The notes under the pieces: model-generated
The model's input: only the letters and a program-made list of their open reading frames with translations
Told to the model about the DNA's origin: nothing
The model's database searches: none
Shown: one piece after another, positions 7,546 to 10,382 of the stretch
Layout of the letters: each line of letters begins with the position of its first letter
Numbering within the stretch: the first letter of the stretch is position 1
Translations under genes and position numbers: made by a program
Source of the DNA: Nitrospinota bacterium
Lineage (GTDB): Bacteria; Nitrospinota_A; UBA7883; JACRLM01
DNA: 10,382 bases
Assembly: GCA_015231995.1 (NCBI GenBank)
Contig: JADGAO010000107.1
Span: 1 to 10,382 of the forward strand
Direction of reading: 5' to 3'

Positions 7546-8692
7546 ATTTATGGGCTGAACCAAGTATCCAATCCACGGCCTCTTTTATCCCGCTTGCGAC
7601 GAAATCGGGGGCCGTCGCCTCGCCTTTGTTAATCTTGCCCAGATCGCGTTCGCCAAACCCGGTGCGTACCAGTATCGCTTTCATCCCGGTGGCCGGGCCT
7701 AGTTCGATGTCGCTTATCTTGTCGCCGACGACGAATGATTTGGAAAAATCCAGCCCCAGAGCCATTCCCGCGCGAAGTATCATTCCCGGCCTCGGTTTTC
7801 TGCAATCGCATTCCACCGCGTATTTTTTCACCACGCCTTCTGGATGATGGGGGCAATATTCCACGCGGTCTATCCTCCCCCCGCCTTCCGAAATCTGTTT
7901 TAGCATGAGGGCGTTGACCTCGCGCAAAAGCTCCTCGGTCATGTATCCACGCGCCACGCCGGACTGGTTTGTTATCACCACCACGGCGTAACCGGCGTCG
8001 TTGAGCCTTTTAATGGATTTCGCGGAATCGGAATAGAGCTGGAATTGCGCGATGTCGCGTATATGGTCGTTTTCCACATTCACGCACCCGTCCCTGTCGA
8101 GGAACACAGCCTTCCTGCCGCCTCTGCCGCCGAATTTGTGTATCCAGAGCCTCGCCGCGCCCCACGCCACCGATCCGCCAATGGCAAACCCCAACACAGC
8201 CCCAGCGACGACATCGGACGGGTAATGCGCCCCCACCGCCACACGGGAAAGGCACACCAGTAGCCCCAGCGGAACCAGCCCCCACAGGAGCGGGCGGAAG
8301 AAGTATCCCAAGGCTCCCGCCACCGCCAGGGAGTTTATCGCGTGGTTGGATGGGAATGAAAATGCGTCGCCGCATCCGACGAGAATCCGAACGTCCGGCA
8401 GATCCACGCAGGGCCTTGCGCGCGCGAACAGGGCTTTTAAGACATGATACCCAAGCGCGTCGCCAATCCCCACTGCGGCCATCGCGGAAATGAGGGCGAC
8501 GGCTCCACGCCCGCGTTCCTTATAGACAAGCCACACGGCAAGGATAGCCATCGCCGGATACCATGACGACGGTGTGGTGACCAGCGCCATGACGCTGTCC
8601 CACCACGGCCCGGAAACGCCGTTTATCGCCCGGAAAAGCGCGGCGTCCACTTTTTTGCAGAGTTCTCCCGGTTTTTGGACGCGCTCTCCCAT
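7544..8692 (-). CDS. PAP2 membrane phosphatase fused to GmhB-type heptose bisphosphatase
   Basis: One reading frame of 382 residues joins two phosphatases. Residues about 15-180 are a PAP2 membrane domain with all three catalytic motifs: K86-x6-R93-P94, PSNH (114-117, Asn where Gly is usual) and S149-R150-x5-H156-x3-D160, between hydrophobic segments. Such domains remove phosphate from lipids, for example undecaprenyl diphosphate or lipid A; the substrate here is unknown. Residues about 193-380 are a HAD-IIIA domain like GmhB, which turns D-glycero-D-manno-heptose 1,7-bisphosphate into the 1-phosphate: DRDG (199-202), TNQSG (241-245), the zinc set C280, H282, C295, C297, and GDKISD (323-328). 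Start: ATG 8692 has GGAGGAGG ten bases upstream; a longer frame from 8767 adds a Gly/His-rich stretch with no domain. It overlaps the heptosyltransferase by 70 bases, implying one operon. A GTG at V196 could give free GmhB but would trim the first beta strand. Confidence 0.88.
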   Translation of the reverse strand: MGERVQKPGELCKKVDAALFRAINGVSGPWWDSVMALVTTPSSWYPAMAILAVWLVYKERGRGAVALISAMAAVGIGDALGYHVLKALFARARPCVDLPDVRILVGCGDAFSFPSNHAINSLAVAGALGYFFRPLLWGLVPLGLLVCLSRVAVGAHYPSDVVAGAVLGFAIGGSVAWGAARLWIHKFGGRGGRKAVFLDRDGCVNVENDHIRDIAQFQLYSDSAKSIKRLNDAGYAVVVITNQSGVARGYMTEELLREVNALMLKQISEGGGRIDRVEYCPHHPEGVVKKYAVECDCRKPRPGMILRAGMALGLDFSKSFVVGDKISDIELGPATGMKAILVRTGFGERDLGKINKGEATAPDFVASGIKEAVDWILGSAHK

Positions 8693-9714
8693 GCGCCAAG
8701 AGCCTCCTCCACCGTGATTTTCGTCATGCACTCGATGGCGCGGGAGCAGTTGGTTTTTTCCCTGCACGGGGAGCAGTCCACTTTGGCTCTAAGCGTCGTG
8801 TGCCCCTTTCCATATGGGCCGACCAGCGCCGGGTCCGTGGGGCCGAATAACGCGATGACCGGCGTTCCGACAGCGGCTGACAGGTGCATTGGGCCGGAGT
8901 CGTTCGTTATCGTCAACAAAGCGCGTTCAAGAACCGCCGCCAACCGCGCAAATCCACCCGCGCCGGTGAGGTTCGTCGCAGGAGGGCCGATAAGGCGCGC
9001 AAGCTCCTCGCCTCGTTCCATATCCTCAGGGCCGCCGATGATGACGGTGAGCGCCCCGCTTCTGCGGTAAATCTCTTTGGACAACACTGCGAAATTGGCG
9101 ACAGGCCATCGTTTCGTGGCCCATCTGGCGTTCGGGTTGATGGCCACAAAGGGGCTTTCCGGCGTAATCTTCGCGGCCCAACTGCGAGCTTCGCCGGGAA
9201 TGGTGATGTCGAACGAAGGGGGTCCGCCAACGGCGATGTCCAATCCTCCGAGGGCCGACATCAGCTTGTCCACCGAATGCGCTCCGGGAGGCGGGGTGAT
9301 TTTCGTGTTGTAGAAAACAGGCGCCAGCTCCCTCGCGTCCGAAAAACCGATTTTAACGGGAGCCTTGGCGAACGCCGTGATCAACCCCGACCTGAAAAGC
9401 GCGTGAAGGTCGAGAACCGCGTCGTAACGTCTGCCGCCCACTCCATCGAACAGGAAACCTGCCACGCTCCGTATTGTTGATGGTTTCCACCATGCGCCGC
9501 CCCACTGTTTGCGGAGAAAAGGGATGACGTGATCCACATGCGGCGAGAGCCTGACAAGCTCAGTGAAACCGTCCGCCGCGATCCAGTCCACCGTCACGTC
9601 CGGGCGCGTCTTTTTTATAGCCGCCGCCACCGGGAAGGCGTGGATTATGTCCCCCATTGACGAGGGTTTGACTATCAGGACGCTTGCGTCTTTCTTCAGG
9701 ATTGAACCGCTCAT
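8623..9714 (-). CDS. ADP-heptose:LPS heptosyltransferase (WaaC/WaaF-like, GT9)
   Basis: The enzyme should transfer L-glycero-D-manno-heptose from ADP-heptose onto the LPS inner core at the cytoplasmic face of the inner membrane. The 363-residue protein has the GT9, GT-B fold landmarks: an N-terminal strand and loop VLIVKPSSMGDIIHAFPV (12-29), LDLHALFRSG (101-110), GFSDARELAPVFYN (123-136), the inter-domain NPNARWATKRWP (193-204), and the nucleotide-sugar site TNDSGPMHLSAAVGTPVIAL (270-289) with FGPTDP (290-295). A C-terminal cysteine cluster, CSPC (314-317), C323 and C329, is often seen in this family. The N-terminal half looks closest to WaaC (heptosyltransferase I), but I cannot separate WaaC from WaaF with confidence. 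The ATG at 9714 has no clear Shine-Dalgarno sequence; no better in-frame start is seen. A TATAAC box (9768-9773, minus strand) could be a promoter, without a good -35. The gene ends inside the next one. Confidence 0.88.
   Translation of the reverse strand: MSGSILKKDASVLIVKPSSMGDIIHAFPVAAAIKKTRPDVTVDWIAADGFTELVRLSPHVDHVIPFLRKQWGGAWWKPSTIRSVAGFLFDGVGGRRYDAVLDLHALFRSGLITAFAKAPVKIGFSDARELAPVFYNTKITPPPGAHSVDKLMSALGGLDIAVGGPPSFDITIPGEARSWAAKITPESPFVAINPNARWATKRWPVANFAVLSKEIYRRSGALTVIIGGPEDMERGEELARLIGPPATNLTGAGGFARLAAVLERALLTITNDSGPMHLSAAVGTPVIALFGPTDPALVGPYGKGHTTLRAKVDCSPCREKTNCSRAIECMTKITVEEALGAWESASKNRENSAKKWTPRFSGR
8703..8710 (-). promoter_or_regulatory. Shine-Dalgarno deciding the PAP2-GmhB start
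   Basis: Read on the minus strand, GGAGGAGG ends ten bases before the ATG at 8692, inside the 3' end of the heptosyltransferase gene. It is the best ribosome binding site of the candidate starts and supports 8692 over the longer frame from 8767 and over a GTG at 8650, which has only GGGAG some 14 bases away. Confidence 0.6.
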
Positions 9715-9790
9715 AATCGTTTCATGGTAGCAGAAAGGTCATAGGGACGGGGATGAAAATCGTTACAGTTATAAGCGTCGTTCCGAACAG

Positions 9791-9832
9791 GTTTTGTCAT
9801 TAGAGCAACGCGTTGTCATTCGAGCGACGTTT
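9791..9832. repeat. Degenerate starts of the TGTCATT repeat
   Basis: Two incomplete copies of the left end of the hairpin repeat occur in a row: TTGTCATTAGAGCAACGCG (from 9794) and TTGTCATTCGAGCGACG (from 9813). Each has the TGTCATT-GAGC-ACG pattern of the full units' left arm but no right arm, so they look like decayed or truncated copies. Confidence 0.6.
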
Positions 9833-9951
9833 TGTCATTCTGAACGAAGCGTAGCCCTTCGGTGGACTCAGGGTAAACTCCGTGAAGAATCCATCAAATA
9901 GAATTTTTATTATACTTTGATCCTTCGGTCGAGGACTCCCTCAGGATGACA
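9833..9951. repeat. Hairpin repeat unit A (119 bases, with internal insert)
   Basis: The unit begins TGTCATTCTGAA (9833-9844) and ends CTCAGGATGACA (9940-9951), which are imperfect inverted terminal repeats. Inner arms GAAGAATC (9884-9891) and GATCCTTC (9919-9926) extend the stem. Compared with units B and C it carries about 32 extra bases after the left arm, including CCCTTCGG and GACTCAGGG, which resemble the right arm of the repeat itself. It appears to be a composite or nested copy. Confidence 0.8.
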
Positions 9952-9958
9952 CGATCAT

Positions 9959-10045
9959 TGTCATTCTGAGCAACGCGAAGAATCTATCAAATAGAATATT
10001 CTGTTCTACTTTGATCCTTCGGTCGAGGATTCCCTCAGGATGACA
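9959..10045. repeat. Hairpin repeat unit B (87 bases)
   Basis: Left end TGTCATTCTGAG (9959-9970) pairs with right end CTCAGGATGACA (10034-10045) with one mismatch that becomes a G-U pair on the strand carrying T and G. The inner arms CGAAGAATC and GATCCTTCG also pair with one mismatch. The AT-rich centre forms the loop. This is the cleanest copy. Confidence 0.85.
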
Positions 10046-10052
10046 CGACCAT

Positions 10053-10137
10053 TGTCATTCTGAGCAACGCGAAGAATCTATCAAAAGAAAATTTATTATA
10101 CATTGATCCTTCGGTCGAAGACTCCCTCAGGATGACA
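10053..10137. repeat. Hairpin repeat unit C (85 bases)
   Basis: Same ends as unit B (10053-10064 and 10126-10137), the same inner arms, and a slightly different AT-rich loop. It starts exactly 94 bases after unit B, with a 7-base spacer that nearly matches the spacer between units A and B. Confidence 0.85.
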
Positions 10138-10142
10138 AAAAC

Positions 10143-10161
10143 AGGCTCCTTCAGGATGACA
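10143..10161. repeat. Right-end fragment of the hairpin repeat
   Basis: GGCTCCTTCAGGATGACA repeats the right end of the full units with no left arm, just before the stop of the minus-strand gene at the window edge. It is a truncated copy. Confidence 0.6.
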
Positions 10162-10185
10162 AAAAAGGGACTCCATCACAAAAGG

Positions 10186-10382
10186 CTAGACGCTGACGGA
10201 AACTCCGATACCCTCGAGCAAATCCCGCATCGGAAAACCAGTGCGCCGGGTGACGGCGGAAAGTCTTCGTAGCCGCTCCGCAGGCATTATCCTGTTTTTA
10301 AGTATCCGTTTTTCTATATCCGTTTTCCTGAAAAAACCGAACAGATGATACATCGCCGCCGACGGGGTGTTGATCTGCCTGT
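10186..10382 (-). CDS. C-terminal end of an unidentified gene (partial)
   Basis: On the minus strand a frame is open from the window edge to a TAG at 10186-10188, giving the last 64 residues of a protein whose start is outside the window. It contains INTPSAAMYHLFGFFRKTD and ends RTGFPMRDLLEGIGVSVSV. The piece is basic and helical-looking (DIEKRILKNRIMPAERLRRL). The base composition matches the flanking GC-rich genes and the stop falls where the repeat cluster begins, so I think the gene is real. I do not recognise the family. It runs in the same direction as the heptosyltransferase, so a role in envelope metabolism is possible by position only. Confidence 0.6.
   Translation of the reverse strand, partial: RQINTPSAAMYHLFGFFRKTDIEKRILKNRIMPAERLRRLSAVTRRTGFPMRDLLEGIGVSVSV

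Noticed and set aside
8884..9480. Long plus-strand frame opposite the heptosyltransferase
   Set aside because: Arg/Gly-rich shadow frame; the minus-strand GT9 motifs make clear which strand codes.
9791..10161. CRISPR array
   Set aside because: Repeats are 85 to 119 bases with 7-base near-identical spacers and internal hairpins, unlike short repeats with unique spacers of about 30 to 40 bases.

Overview
The window looks like a stretch of chromosome from a flagellated Gram-negative bacterium. It carries flagellar cap and chaperone genes, the excision-repair gene uvrB, and two genes for the heptose (LPS inner core) pathway. The core genes are GC-rich (a 60-base sample of uvrB is about 60% GC) yet use the isoleucine codon ATA often. 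The right end carries hairpin repeats beginning TGTCATTCTGAG, a type seen in deltaproteobacterial and related genomes. I infer a deltaproteobacterial, Nitrospinota-like or similar lineage, but no marker here fixes the taxon.

Layout. Bases 1-375 are non-coding as far as I can tell and end in a good sigma-28 (FliA) type promoter. It drives fliD (376-1980) and fliS (2011-2448), a late flagellar operon. uvrB (2540-4531) follows with a TATAAT box so close to its ATG that the transcript may be leaderless. After a 328-base AT-rich gap come two plus-strand genes of visibly lower GC: an OLD-type ATPase with a C-terminal TOPRIM nuclease domain (4860-6524) and a D12-class adenine-N6 DNA methyltransferase (6568-7470). 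This pair looks like a horizontally acquired accessory or defence cassette inserted between housekeeping genes. I do not recognise it as a named system.

From 7544 to the right end the genes are on the minus strand. A WaaC/WaaF-like heptosyltransferase (8623-9714) overlaps a downstream gene (7544-8692) that fuses an N-terminal membrane PAP2 phosphatase to a C-terminal GmhB-type HAD phosphatase. Both belong to heptose and LPS metabolism: GmhB dephosphorylates the heptose 1,7-bisphosphate precursor and the transferase adds ADP-heptose to the core. Upstream of them lies a tandem cluster of three imperfect hairpin repeats plus fragments (about 9791-10161). Beyond that is the C-terminal end of an unidentified minus-strand gene that runs off the right edge (10186-10382).

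The strongest candidate for something new is the OLD-TOPRIM/Dam pair. The PAP2-GmhB fusion and the hairpin array come next.
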